Shown: in pieces, positions 31,945-43,784 of the stretch
How positions within the stretch are numbered: the first letter of the stretch is position 1
Layout of the letters: each line of letters begins with the position of its first letter
DNA from: Prorocentrum cordatum
Lineage: Eukaryota; Sar; Dinophyceae; Prorocentrales; Prorocentraceae
Assembly: GCA_963575745.1 (NCBI GenBank)
Contig: CAUYUJ010009546.1
Coordinates: 388,501-452,500 of the forward strand
DNA length: 64,000 bases
Direction: 5' to 3'
The notes under the pieces: generated by a model
Database searches by the model: none
Told to the model about the DNA's origin: nothing
The model's input: only the letters and a program-made list of their open reading frames with translations
Made by a program: the position numbers and the translations under genes

Positions 31945-32640
31945 CTCGCGGGTTCTCCCAGGTTTCCGACAAACGCAATGAGTTCGCTGGGGCTTTCAAT
32001 GGTTTCCACTTGTTCCCAAGGTCCCCCAACGTGGTTTCCAAGCATCCCCAAGGGCCCCCGTGGGTTTCCAATGGTTTCCAAAGGCTTCCATTGGTTCCCA
32101 TTGGTTTTCCATTGTGTCCACTAGTTCTCAGAAAGGTCTCCAATGGTTTCCTATCGTTCCCAAGAGTTCCCCACATGTTTTCCCATGTTTCTGAGGGTTC
32201 CCAAGGGTTCTCCAAGGTTTCCAAAAGTTCACACAAGTTCCCAACGGTTTCCAACGGTTTCCAATTGTTTCCTACAGGTTCCGTGAGTTTCAAATGGTTT
32301 CCATTGGTTCCCAATGGTTTCTAATGTTTCCCAATGGTTTCCTATAGTTTCCGTAGGTTTCAAAGGGTTTCCATCGGTCCCCAATGGTTTCCTACAGTTT
32401 CCGTATGTTTCAAAGGGTTTCCATTGGTTCCCAATGGTTTTCAACGTTTCCCAATGGTTTCCTATAGTTTCCGTAGGTTTCAAAAGGTTTCCATGGGTTC
32501 CCAAAGATTTCCATTGGTTCCCAAAGGTTTTCTAGAGTTTCCAATGGTTCCCAAAGGTTTTCCCAGGTTTCCATAAGTTTCCTAAGGTTTCCAAAGGTTT
32601 TCTGTAATTTCCATAAGTTTGTTAGAAATACTTGCGTGTC
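31945..32640 (+). repeat. GGTTTCCAATGGTTCCCAA minisatellite
   Basis: About 690 bp of diverged 9-11-bp half-units (GGTTTCCAA, GGTTCCCAA, AGTTTCCGT), with longer-range periodicity. Open frames on both strands (GFPLVPNGFQ-like on +) reflect the repeat. Confidence 0.88.
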
Positions 32641-33553
32641 CCATGGTTCCCACAAGTAACGGCGAGTTCTGTCGCGTTCCAAGTTCTCGCAAGCAGCAGC
32701 GCGCCACGAGCGGCCCCACCTGCGGTCGCGCATAGTCGCGCGGGGCGACCGACCCGCTCGCGACCCGCGCGCGCGTCGAGACGAGCAAGGACCGCGCGCG
32801 CCCCTGCGCCATCTTCGCATCGACGGCGCCGAGGCGCGCCCGCCGTCGCGCGGCGGCTGCGGCGTCGCCAGGGGCGGGTCTCGCAGCGCCGCCGCGCGCC
32901 CCTGCCCGCGGGGCGATGGCGCCGTGGAGCAGCGACCGCGACGCGACGCCCCCGACCACGCGGGCTGCGCGCATCGCGCGCGCGCGCCCCCCTGGCGCCC
33001 GCGCCTCGCTCGCCCGCCCGAGGCGGGCGAAGCGCAGCGCTCGGACATGCCCGCTGGCAGGCGGAGCGAGGGGCCAGCGGCGCCTCAGCGCGGCGCGACT
33101 GGGCGCGCGTCGCCATAGCGGCGGGGCGTCGCGCGTCGCCAAGCGCGAGAAATGGCGGTCGCTGGCGCGACGCGGCCGCGCGGCCCAATCGAGGCAACGC
33201 GACGCAATCTCGCGCCGACGCCACCGGCCCCCCCCCCGCGCCCAGCCCGGCGCGACCCCCGCGCACTCGCGACGCAACGCGCGCATCTCGGCGCATCCCC
33301 CTCGCGCCCCCCTTCCCCGTGCCCCGCGCGGCTGGAACCTCGGGTCAGTCGCATTGTTTCTCTTGCCGCGTGACGGCATGCGACAACCAACTTTCCTGTT
33401 TCTGCGGGGCGTCGGCTGGTCCCCGATCGCCCGCGCCGCTGCCCCAGCGGGCAATTTCTTATCAAAAACGGTGGGCGCGCGCGAAAATATGTGTCAGGTT
33501 TTGCAGGATTCTGCTGCAGCTGACGCTGCAAATTTGCTATAAATTGTTTGAAG
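32641..33553. other. extremely GC-rich block, no secure gene
   Basis: Overlapping frames of 200-340 codons are open on both strands, Arg/Ala/Pro-rich and without a motif. The last 100 bp turns AT-rich. Confidence 0.35.
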
Positions 33554-33662
33554 TTGCGCATCTTTGTCGCGTAATTGCTGGCAATTACGCGACACAGATG
33601 CGCAAATTGCTGGCAATTACGCGTAATTGCTGGCAATTACGCGTAATTGCTGGCAATTGCGC
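33554..33662. repeat. 52-bp near-perfect palindrome plus tandem 20-bp palindromes
   Basis: The arms 33554-33578 and 33581-33605 are 25 bp with one mismatch and a TG spacer. After it, GGCAATTACGCGTAATTGCT is repeated three times up to 33662; each unit contains GCGTAATTGC and its complement. The AGT microsatellite starts at the next base. Confidence 0.85.
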
Positions 33663-33862
<200 letters not shown>

Positions 33863-33877
33863 AGCCTGAAGTGCTCA

Positions 33878-33946
33878 GGGACTAGTTTTTTAGTCCCACG
33901 TCACATATTAAAAAATAGTCCCAGTCTAAAAAATAGTCCCATGTGT
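33878..33946 (+). repeat. TAGTCCC hairpin and short repeats
   Basis: GGGACTAGTTTTTTAGTCCC (33878-33897) folds with a 7-bp stem. AAAAAATAGTCCCA follows twice, at about 33910 and 33927. Confidence 0.7.
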
Positions 33947-34197
33947 GCGATGTTAATATTTCATCGCTGTAGTTCTAAATTCTTGCTGTTTCACACGCAT
34001 GTCGTGTTAATGTGTTCATGGGCGCGCGTCAGCTATATATGCGCCATACGTTCCGTCAGGATTCTCCCATGGCCCCCAAGATCGAAGGTTGAGGAGGAGG
34101 AGGAGGAGGAGGAGGAGGAAAGTACAGAGGAGGGGCACCGATGATGTAATTTGAGTTCCCCCGCGGCGTTGCCGCAGCTGTTTTGGCTGCTGGCCAT

Positions 34198-35610
34198 ATG
34201 TCAGGCGGAGAGCCTGGCCAGAAGGTGGCCAAGCGTGGCAAGCCACGCGGCGCGTGCGCCTTCACAGATGCGCCGCGCCTGACGAAGCTGCTCGAGGCGC
34301 ACTGGCCGAGGGATGACAGCGACTGGTGGAGGGATTTAATTAAACGTGCACTGACTGACCGAGTAGCGAGGAGATGAATGGATGAGAGGGGGAGGGGGGG
34401 GGAGACGGAGGAGGAGAGGGGAAAAGGAAGTGGACAAGAAGGAGGGAGGAGGAAAGGAAGGAGAAGGAGGACGAGGAGGAGGAAGAGGAGAGACGAGGAG
34501 AGGGGTGGAGGAGGAGGAGGAGGAGGAGGAGGAGGAGGAGGGACGAGGAGGAGGAGGAGAAGGAGCAAGGGGCGGATGAGAGAATTAACACGGGATGGGG
34601 CTGGCCCAAGGTTGGCGTACGACACGGAGATGGACGGCCCAGCGGATCCAGACGAGATCAACAAAAAGTCGCGCTTGATCATGGAGATCCGCGCCGTGGG
34701 GGGCATCAGCCAGAAGACGGCAAAGGCGCCTCCTCCTCCTCCTCCTCCTCCTCCTCCTCCCCCTCCTCCCTTCCTCGTCCTCCTCCTCCTCCTCCTCCTC
34801 CTACTCCTCCTCTTCCTCCTACTCTTCCTCCTCCTCCTCCTCCTTCGTCGTCCTCCTCCTCCTCCTCCACTCGTCCTGTCTGGCCGCCGTTGCAAGGCGG
34901 CGATGGAGGAGCTGGCCCGCAAGCACGAGGCCAAGTGGAAGCTTGCGGCGGAGCTCGAGAGCTGGGCCAACCACAAGGCCAAGTCGCTCAGGGCCATGCT
35001 CCGAGCAGCGCACAAGGCGCTGACCAGGAATCGCACGGGTTAACTGAGGAGCAGGAAGAGGATTTGGGGAATGAGAGATGAGGAGGAGGAGGAGGAGAAG
35101 GAGAAGGAGGAGGAGGAGGAGGAGGAGAAGGAGAAAACGATGAGGAACAGGAGGAGGAGAAGGAGGAGGCATGAGGCAGGGGGGGAGAAACGAGGAGGAG
35201 AAAACGAGGACGAGGAGGAGGAGGGGAAACATGGCGAGGATGAGGGAGAGATGAGGGACGAGGAGGAGGAACGACGAGGACGAGGAGGAGGACCCGAGGC
35301 TCGCAGGGCGCGGTGCCACGCGGGGAATCTGAGGGGTAAGAGAAGAGAAAGGGAATGAGGGAAGGAGGGTCCATGGGAGGAAGGGGGGACCGAGAAGGAC
35401 AGAAGTTCATGACGTTACCCTTTCCTTTACCTCTGTCTCAATCGACGACGTCATCGACGACGTCATCGTCGATGACGTCATCGATGACGCCGTTGATTGA
35501 GACAGAGATTACTCACCAAGGAGTAAGCCGCCAGACTGGGCCACCATCTTCGTGGACGGCGCCCTGGTCGAGCAAGCGCCGCAGCCGGAGCCCCAGGACC
35601 CGGGGCCGCA

Positions 35611-35672
<62 letters not shown>

Positions 35673-37823
35673 AAAGAAAGAGAGAGAGGAGGGTGTCAGG
35701 GTCGTTGGCGTTCAAGGTTGATTGCTGCAAACGGCCATACATTCCTGGATTAAGAGCTCTGGCAGGGCTTCCGAGGAGTTCCAAGAAGCTCTCGGGTGAA
35801 GGGAGGCAAATGATGAAAAGGAAAATGAGGAGAAGGCGGAGTAGAAGAAGGAGGAGGAGGAGGAGGAGGAGGAGGAGGGGCAGGAGGAGGAGGAGGAGGA
35901 GGAGGAGGAGCCACCCCCGGACGGACGTATTCTGACGGACGGACCCCCGATTCGATAGATCGGACGTGACGTATTCTTCACTCGCTCCGAGGATGCGCCC
36001 ACGCCGACCCGCAAGGAGATCGGGTCCAAATCGAAGGACAAGGGGCTCGACCCGATCTTCACCGAGCGCGGCTACCACCTCGGCTACTCTGCGGAGCTGC
36101 AGGCATTGCCTATGACAAAGGGCAGGGGAGACGGGGGGATAGAGGGGGGTAGAGGAAGGCGGGTAGGAGCTAGGAGGAAAGAGGAGGGGGAGGAGGAGGT
36201 TCAGGGAGATATAGGGGGAGGAGCAGGTGGAGGACGATGGGAGCATGAGAACAGGAGGGGAGGAAGGAGAATGTGAGAAGCAGGTGCAGAAGGAGGGGGG
36301 AAGGGGAACAGGGTCAGAACATCGAGTGTGAGCTCGCGACGGTCGGGCGAGGGGAACGTAGATAGAATGAGGCTTCGCGGAGGATAGGATGTTAGGATAT
36401 GGCAACAAAGCTAGACCCCCCTGCCCCCAGTCGGCGTGGCGCAGTACGCACTGGCGAAAGTGAAACCGAAGCGCAAATACCTGGTGGCCACGCTCTACCC
36501 CGACAATTTTGAATGGGAGGCGCCCAGGCTGAGTCGCAACATATACCATTCCCCCCTGGATGCGTCTCCGAGGCCCTGGGGGTAAAAGAAATCGAGAGAA
36601 CGGTGGAGGAGGAGGCAAACTGGAGGAAACATGTAACCGATCCAATTAACCTGACCCCCTAAGGGCCTCCTCCCTCCTTCCTCGCTTCCTCCTCCCCCTC
36701 CTCCCCCCTCTCCCTTCTCCTCCTCCCCCTCCTCCTCCTCTTTCTCCTCCTCCGACACCTCCAACCCCTCCTCCTCCTCCTCCTCCTCCTCCCCCTCCTC
36801 CTCCTCATGCCCGTTTGGCAATCACTTGTTTTGTGCCAGCCGCTCTGCCAGGTGCACTCAGACGAGGCCCTGGCGGAGAACCACGCGGTCAAGAAGAAGG
36901 ACTCGTTCGAGCCGCTCTGGAAGGCTGACTACAAGGAGGGCATCATCGAGCTCAGGTGGGTGAACAGGAACGGCTGCCCGCGGATCCTCAGAGCCACGTA
37001 CCAAGGGCAGTTATGCCAAATGGGAGGCTGGGCGCCAGTGCACGAGGAAACTGCAGTAAAATGGCTCATTCGGCACTTGAAGGAGTACGCCGCTGACCGC
37101 TTGACGAAGCCAGAGCTGGAGATGAAGAAGAAGGCATGGCTCCAGGACCACGGCCCTGCAGTAGCCAAGCGCCCAGCTGCAGCCATGAAACGACCCTTGG
37201 CAGCTGAGGGCGACGACGACAACAAGACGCCTGGAGCTGCAGCGGCAAAGGATGAGGACGACGACTCCATTGACTGCAAGAGCAAAGAGGAGGTCAAGAG
37301 CAACAACGGCGGCTCGGACGATGGCGCGAACGAGGACGAGGGCGAGGATGGCGAGGGTGACGAGGCTAGCGAGCAGTGCGAGTCTGAGCAACAACATGAG
37401 GGCGACGACTCCGAGGAGGAGAACGAGGGCGATGACCAGGTCGATGCCGCAGCTATGAAGAAGCCCGCTGCGAGCCCGACAAAAGCAGAGAAGAGGAAGC
37501 GGCTCGTGCAGCAGGCGAGCGACGAGGCAGCCAAGAAGGCGAAGCTCGAGGAGTCCGCCAAGAAGGCGAAGCAGGACGTGGACCCTGAGCAGAACGCGAC
37601 GAAGCTGGTGCAGAGCAGCATTGACGGGCTGGAGGGCACGGCGATCGAGATCAAGCCGCGGGCCAAGGCGACCCCGACACGCGCCAGCTCTTCGAATGCA
37701 GCGGGGCCGCCACCAGCCCAGCGCGCCCATCAGCAGGCGCCGCCGCAGCCGCAGCAGGCGCCGCCGCAGCCGCAGCAGGCGAGCCAGCCAGCGGCCATTC
37801 CGTTTGACGCTTGGGACATCTGA
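34198..37823 (+). CDS. gene C: multi-exon protein with AMKKPAA-type Lys/Ala tail, dinoflagellate-type, function unknown
   Basis: Coding islands on + are separated by GGA- or TCC-rich introns. They are about 34198-34340 (ATG 34198; FTDAPRLTKLLEAHWPRDDS), 34612-34726 (DEINKKSRLIMEIRAVGGIS), 34897-35040 (AAMEELARKHEAKWKLAAEL), 35520-35605 (DWATIFVDGALVEQAPQPEP), 35969-36105 (DPIFTERGYHLGYSAELQAL), 36431-36526 (after CCCCCAG; YALAKVKPKRKYLVATLYPD) and 36840-37823 (TGA). The last exon holds a globular part (EGIIELRWVNRNGCPRILRA, then EETAVKWLIRHLKEYAADRL), AVAKRPAAAMKRP, a long acidic region, VDAAAMKKPAAS, a Lys/Ala coiled-coil-like stretch and a Gln/Pro-rich end. AMKKPAA-like tails recur in dinoflagellate proteins; DNA or RNA binding is a guess. 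A further small exon may lie near 35300-35334. Confidence 0.55.
35431..35507. repeat. 77-bp imperfect palindrome with TGACGTCA centre, in a gene C intron
   Basis: The outer arms CTCTGTCTCAATC (35431-35443) and GATTGAGACAGAG (35495-35507) pair perfectly. The interior is built of GACGTCATCG units that also pair, with a TGACGTCA octamer at about 35473-35480. Confidence 0.9.
35611..35690 (+). repeat. (TA)n(GA)n microsatellite
   Basis: A TA dinucleotide run of about 14 bp is followed by a GA run of about 45 bp and AAAGAAAGA. It lies in a gene C intron, directly after the exon ending near 35605. Confidence 0.9.
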
Positions 37824-38388
37824 ATAGTTCAGATGATCGGACGGCTGGGGGCAGCGACCCCAGCCGCGCAGGACATCTGCAAAACAAAAGAGCAGCCCAT
37901 CCTCTGTGGCATCCAACGGGGGCTCGCACTCCTCTTCCTCCAACTCCTCCTTAACCCTGATCTTTCTCCGAATCTACCTCATATCGCACTCCTCCTCGAC
38001 AGACACCCCGTACTAATCCTCCCAAACGTTTCCCGCGGGGTTGCAACATTTCGGCATGCGGGCATACCCGATCGGTGCACGCGGCGGAATTAAGGAACAA
38101 GCGCTAGAGCTAGATAAGCACAACAGCAGCAACTACACAGAGCTGCAATTCGAACAGCGGGCAATTAGAACAGCATTAACAAGATAAGCACACGACCGGC
38201 CTCAGAGCGCGACATACTGGGAACGCCTTCAACACAGCACACACGCAGCACCACAAACGCAACGCATCTAGAACAACATCAGAAGCACAGCCGGCCTGGT
38301 TGCAAAGGTTACCATTGGAGCGACACGGGCGCTCCTGTAGTTCAGAAGTCCCTTCGCCTCGCTGCCGCGCTGGATTCGATTCGATTTC
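37824..38388 (+). other. intergenic region between genes C and D
   Basis: Less GC-rich than the coding islands. No tRNA, hairpin or promoter element is recognised. Confidence 0.4.
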
Positions 38389-40175
38389 ATGAAGCTGGGT
38401 CATGAGACATTTCGTCAAAACAATGGAGGGACAACTGAGACGTCAGTTGAAGCAACTGGGGCTCAAGCCAGTATCCATGCCCAGATTCGACGCACAGCCA
38501 CCACCCAGGGGGCGAGCGTGGACCACTCCCATCGGAAGGATGTTGCAGAACGGCTCGCAACCACGACCCCCCCTGTTCGGGCGGCAGGGTCATCTGCGGA
38601 GTCTGGGACCGAGACGGAGCCCGCGGACCCCGAGCAACTGAAGGACGCCATGCAGCGCCCGACTGGGTCCAGCAGCTCCCAGGTCAAGTCCTCGAATAAG
38701 AGGCAGCGCAGAGCCGAACGTGATCAGCCTGCGGAGCCACCACAGCAGGAGCAACAGCGCCAGTCATCGCAGCAGGATCAGCCATCCCAGCAGGTCGGAG
38801 ACGCCGCTGCCGCGGACGCAGGATCCGTTGTCTCGATCTCCAGCGATACGCAGCCAGAGAGCCAGCCCCATTCAGCTCGCGCGACAGCTGCAGCAGAAGC
38901 ACCAGAAACGGCCTTGGACAGCAAGGACGGGGTTGCCGAGACGCCCGAGGAGGAGGAGACAGCCAAGCACGAGAACCGCGTCGCGCGCCTGGAGGAGCAG
39001 CAGAGGGAACTCAACAAGGTAAAGCAGCAGCAGTGGGAGATGAGGAAGAGGCTGGAGGACATGCGGAAGGCGGACCAGGAGAGCCGCACCCACGACATTT
39101 GGGCATCCCAACACCACACTCTTTACCCATGGGCCGATGAAACCAATCACCACAAAACTACGCAGTACGTTTTGAAACGCAACGAAATCGCCCTGATCGC
39201 ATTCCAGATCTCAGTCGACCTTCTCCTCTCGAGGAGAAGGGCGGGCATGGGCCGAGATTCGCAATGTAGTTTGCCGTCGCCAGCCAGGAAATGGCCAGGG
39301 CCAAGGCGGCCTTGGATCGCATGACGCCCACCTCCATCGAGGTGGTGGACTCGCTCGAAGAGTCCGAGGCCCCTGCGCAGCCAGCAACCGCAGATGACGA
39401 GGGAGATCGTGACGCTTCAGAGGATGGTGAGGAGGAGGCAAATCTTGACACGGCACCCGTGGGGCTTAAGATCAAGGACGATGCGCTAGACAGCGATGAC
39501 GAGCAGCTGCAGAAGGTGCACGAGGAGTCCAAGAGGATGGCAGACGAGGATAAGCAGGAGGATGGGGAGTTCGAGCGTGTCTTGAAGGATTCGCAGAAGA
39601 CAAGCAGATCGAGGGGGCGGCCACCGAGCCCTCACGATTCTTCTGCCGCGCACTCCTGGGAACCGCGGCCCCAGAGGTCGAGGGGCAGAGCCACTTCTGG
39701 CTCGAGGCGGAGGCAGCCTGAGCACACACCAGAACGCCAGTGCATCAGGAGCAAGATCAAGCGCTGCGATGATGATCATTGCTGGAGCCCAGGCGGGAAG
39801 ACATACTGTGGAGGTCCTCAGCTGTCCGTGCTGCCCGAGACTTCGACTCCGCCATCGGTGATCGCGGAGCAGCCTTCCCCGACCTCGTCTCCCACCCCTG
39901 CCAGAACGCGGAAGGCATGCCGCGAGAGGAAGCGCAGGGAGAAGCGCAGGAGGCTCGCAAGCAGCTCGAGCTCCCCCGTGCGCGCCGCCCCAGATGGCAG
40001 CAGCAGGGGTTCGCAGGGCCAACATCAGCAGGAGAGTGCCAAGCCCCCGCAGCCAGCAGCTGAGGAGGGAGCCCCATCGGCGTCCAGCACGCCAGAGAAG
40101 ACAGACATCGTGAAGGGGGTGATGGAGTCGCACGAGAAGTGCAACAACACGGTGAAGGCACCCTGTGCTTCATAA
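38389..40175 (+). CDS. gene D: coiled-coil protein with basic Ser/Arg-rich segment, function unknown
   Basis: Exon 1 runs from about 38389 (ATG in frame; true start uncertain) to about 39095. Exon 2 starts after a GCCAG acceptor at about 39285 and ends with TAA at 40173-40175. The protein begins with a low-complexity Gln/Ser/Ala region (QQEQQRQSSQQDQPSQQ). A coiled coil of about 50 residues follows (EEETAKHENRVARLEEQQRE, ending about 39085), then in exon 2 an acidic segment (DDEGDRDASEDGEEEANLD), a basic SRSRGRPPSP and RGRATSGSRRRQPE stretch, and RKACRERKRREKRRRLASSS. The intron (39096-39284) is not purine-rich, unlike its neighbours. The SR-like content could mean an RNA-associated protein, but there is no RRM. 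It lies 0.57 kb after gene C and 0.17 kb before gene E, same strand. Confidence 0.55.
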
Positions 40176-40341
40176 ACACTAGGAACATCAGGGGTCGGTC
40201 CCACGGGCAGGGATCGGGGGCTATAGCAGAAGAGTGGGCGGCCGATCACAGGAATCGGCTCATCCATTCTCCTGTTCCCTCGTTGAACTTGTCGCGAGTG
40301 GAACTCGCCCCTGCCAGGCATTGCTGCGCGGAGATGGCCCG

Positions 40342-43300
40342 ATGGACGACCTTGCCATCATGGACACTGTGGAGGCGTTCTTCATGTCCAATGTGAACAA
40401 GAACCTCATGATGGCGAAAGGATTCTCAGCAGACAACCTGAAGCCCCCTCCTGGCGCGTTCGAGGAGAACGACGGTAAGGATGGAGACTCTCCGAAGGCC
40501 GACGCGCCCGCCAGCAATCCTGAGGGCGGCGAGGCGGCTCTGATCCCGCCAGAGGAGCTCCCGCCCAGAGACAAGGTGGAGTGGGACTTCTGGCAGAAGT
40601 ACGTCGAGGCAGACTTCTACTTCAACGCGAACGCCCGCGGCGGCAACCCGCTTGCCTCGAGGTTCGAGAGGGCGATCGCCAAGAGCAAGAACGCCAAGGA
40701 GGAGAAGGACAGGAAGCTGTACTTGGACTACCAAGCCTTCAAGGGCGACGACAGCGGCCTCGCAGAGTTCCGCAGGAACTGGGCCAAGGAGGAGCACGGC
40801 GGGTTTGCCAAGACGAAGTGCCACAAGATCACGTACACCAAGCAGCGCTTCACCAAAGGCACCTACGTCAGCTTGGCCAGGTTGGCCCACAAGGAGGGCG
40901 GCGGCAAGATGGGCTGGCTGCTGGCGCCGCCCTCCCTCTCCACTTCCTGATCCTTCTCCATATCCTTCTCCTCCGCCTCCTCCTCCAGTTCCCCCTCCGC
41001 CTCTTCCTCCTGTTCCTCATGTTCCACCTCCTGTTCCACCTCCTTCTCCTCATCCTCCTCCCCTTTCTTCTCCTTCTCCTCCTCCTCCTCCTCATCCTCA
41101 GTCTTATCATCATTAGTGCCTATCCCTCAGATTCCTATCATTCACCTCAATATCATTTTCTGAAGTCTCCCGCGCCGTCCATCTCAGTATCACTCTCGGA
41201 CGTCAATCCCGATCGTGTTGCTACACGCCCTCGCCCTCGCTCCCTCAAGGCGGTGCGATACTTCCTGAAAGCGATCCAGATGGGGCCGCCGTGGGTGGCT
41301 TACTGCGACATGACGGACCCATGGGAAGCCCTGCAACAGCTATTGAACCCTGGGGGTGGGAGTGCGCAGGAGCAAGGAGGAAGAGGATGGCGGGACGACG
41401 TCGGCGAGGAGGAGGAGGAGGAAGAGAAGGAGGAGGAGGGGGAGGAGGGGGAGGAGGAGGAGAAGGAGGGGGAGGAGAATGAGGAGAAGGTCAAGGAGGG
41501 AGGGGGATGAGGAGGAGGTGGAAGATCAGTGGACGAGGATGAGTGAAGAGGATGCGGAGACGGGTGGGTGAGGAAGTGTTTGGGATCGATGTGAGCGGCA
41601 TCCCCCAACGCGCATTCCCCAGGAATCGCTGAGGGTCCTCCATGTGGTGAAAGGCTTCCTGGATACTTTCACCCAGTCGTGGAGCGAGCACAAGGTGTGG
41701 ATGGACGACAGTTCATCGTCGATATGCTCCGACAAGGTCCACGAAGCTAAAATTTCCTTCCCCACCCTACCTCTGAATGACTTACCCTCGCATAACCTCT
41801 GTTTCAGGACCCCTCTCGAATCTGATCGTCCCACCCGCCAGAAACTGACCTGGTCCTTGGAAAATTCCTGGCCGCTCGCGGCCAGATTGTGAGGCTGGCT
41901 GGCAATGTCATCGCACCCGTCCATGTGAGGCTGGCAATGTCATCGCACCTGTCATCGCAGATGACATGTGCGATGACACGTGCGAAGTCGTGCGATGACA
42001 CGCGCGATGACACGTGTCATCGCAGATGACATGCAGGGCAGGGGCAAGGGGCAGTGTTGAAGTCGTGCGGGCCCTCCGGGCTAGCTCCCCAAGGCGACCG
42101 CCGTGGCCCAGAAGCTGGGCTTGCAGGTCACGTACACACCCCAGCTGAAGGCTCTGAATGCTCGAGAGGAGTTGGAGGGAGAGGACGAAGACGAGGAGGA
42201 TGAGGAGGCGGGCGATGAGCTGGATGCCCAGGGGGAGAAGGACGGCGACAACGATCTCAGGAGAAGGAAGAGGAGGGGGAGGAGACGGATGATATGGGGG
42301 AGGAGAAGGAGCGGCAGAAGTCGAAGAGGAGGAGGAGGAGGAGGAGATGGTCGGAGACAGGGATTGGCGGCAAGGGCGAACGAGCCGAACATGAAAGAAC
42401 GATTGCGAGGTAAAGGAGCTCCGATTGGAAGGAACGTTGGTTGGAGGGGTTGAAGAGAGGCTGGAGGGGGAAGGGGGGCGGATGGAGAGGGAAGTGGCGA
42501 AGGAGTGATGTCGCGCAATCAATCCCGAAGGCATCCGCAGCAGACGTAACCAGCGCCGCCCCAGCAGGAGCCGCTCCAACAGGAGCCGCCCCAGCAGGAG
42601 CCACCCCAGCAGGGGCTGCCCCATCAGAAGCCGCAGCCAAGGCAGGATCCGCAACCCTAGCCTCAGCAAAGGCCGCGGCAGGTACGCCAGGAGCCCCATC
42701 AGGAGGTGCAGAAGCTGGCGCAGCAGCCCCAGCCTCAGGAGCTGCGGACAGAGCAGCTGGCGGCGCGAGCAGCACCAAGAAGGCGAAATGCGCAGCAACT
42801 GGTGGCGGCGCTGGTGACGAGGCGCGGCGGGCAATCGATGGTCGTTCGATCAGTGCCCTTTCGGATGAGCCTTTGAGGACCTCCTGCGAAGGAGCCATGA
42901 TCATGGCCCCCTTCGCAGGGGGACCTAGGAGCTCCAGGGCCCCATCGAACGACTTCGACTTGTCCCTATTCCCAGGGCGCCAAGAAGAAGAAGAAGACGA
43001 AGACCCCGCTCGAGGAGCTCATGACTGAAGCGCGCGGCGTGCTGAGCAGGTTCCAGACGGTGACGAGCAGCAGCCAGACCATCGTGACAAGCTTGAGAGA
43101 GGACAAGATGTGGGCGTGGGCGAACCAGAGCAGCGAGGGGGAAGCGGTCAAAGCAGGCCTGAAAGAGATCCGCCAGACGAGTCAGGACCACCCATGGCGA
43201 ATTACACCCCGCTCGTGCCCCACTTCCCTCTCTGCGGAGAGAGGAAGGAGGAATGAGGAGGGCAGGCGAGGGATGTTGATGATGAGGAGACAGATGATGA

Positions 43301-43574
43301 GAGGATGGAGGAGGCGGAGAATGAGTACGAGGTTTTGTTTTCCAAGGACAGCGATGCAACGATGATCCTGACGCAGGGGCTGTCGAAGACGAAGGCCCAG
43401 CTGGGAGAGATCCGCTTCATCCAAGCGCTCAACAAATTCTGCAAGCTCGAGAAGCCCTTGAATAAGCTGGCTAGCTTCAACAAGAAGATCCTCCGCGTGC
43501 ACCAGGCGAAGCAGGACTCGACCGATTCGGGAAGTGAGCCACACGCGAAGAGCGCGCGCAAGTCCCGCCAGTGA
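40342..43574 (+). CDS. gene E: multi-exon member of a dinoflagellate-type gene family, function unknown
   Basis: Inferred exons: 40342 to about 40916 (MDDLAIMDTVEAFFMSNVNK; ADFYFNANARGGNPLASRFE; EFRRNWAKEEHGGF), 41250-41355 (after TCAAG; AVRYFLKAIQMGPPWVAYCD), 41623-41736 (after CCCCAG; VVKGFLDTFTQSWSEHKVWM), about 42092-42172 (VAQKLGLQVTYTPQLKALNA), about 42525-42890 (Ala/Pro/Gly-rich), 42976-43186 (after TTCCCAG; EELMTEARGVLSRFQTVTSS) and about 43313-43574 (TGA; IQALNKFCKLEKPLNKLASF, basic C-terminus). The pattern of an NPxxxRF...FRRxWA first domain, low-complexity middle and helical C-terminal domain with a WAWANQSSEG-type turn resembles lineage-specific proteins I associate with dinoflagellates; this is recall, not a search. 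No enzymatic motif is seen. Introns 1 and 2 are TCC- and GGA-rich respectively. Confidence 0.55.
41925..42030. repeat. GATGACAC minisatellite, in a gene E intron
   Basis: Short 8-12-bp units GCGATGACACG and CATCGCA with internal complementarity (CACGTGTCATCGC against GCGATGACACGTG). A shorter CTGGCAATGTCATCGCACC unit occurs twice at its left edge. Confidence 0.8.
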
Positions 43575-43784
43575 GATGTTTTCTCACGAAGCTTGCTGGA
43601 GACGACATTTCAATCGCCAGCTGGCCAACGATTGCCTTCGAAAGGCCTCCGTGAGGCCGAATTCTGGAAAAAGACCCGGACTTTGTAAATTATTGAGCTC
43701 CACGGGAGAAATTGTTCGGGCAACCGGTTTTTGTCAAAACAAAACAAAAAAAACAAAAAAGAACCTGGTTCGCCCGAACCCAGA

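Noticed and set aside
34170-34192. CAGCTGTTTTGGCTGCTGG as a second relict spliced leader
   Set aside because: Only the TTTTGGCT core matches; flanking leader bases differ, and it can be explained by chance.
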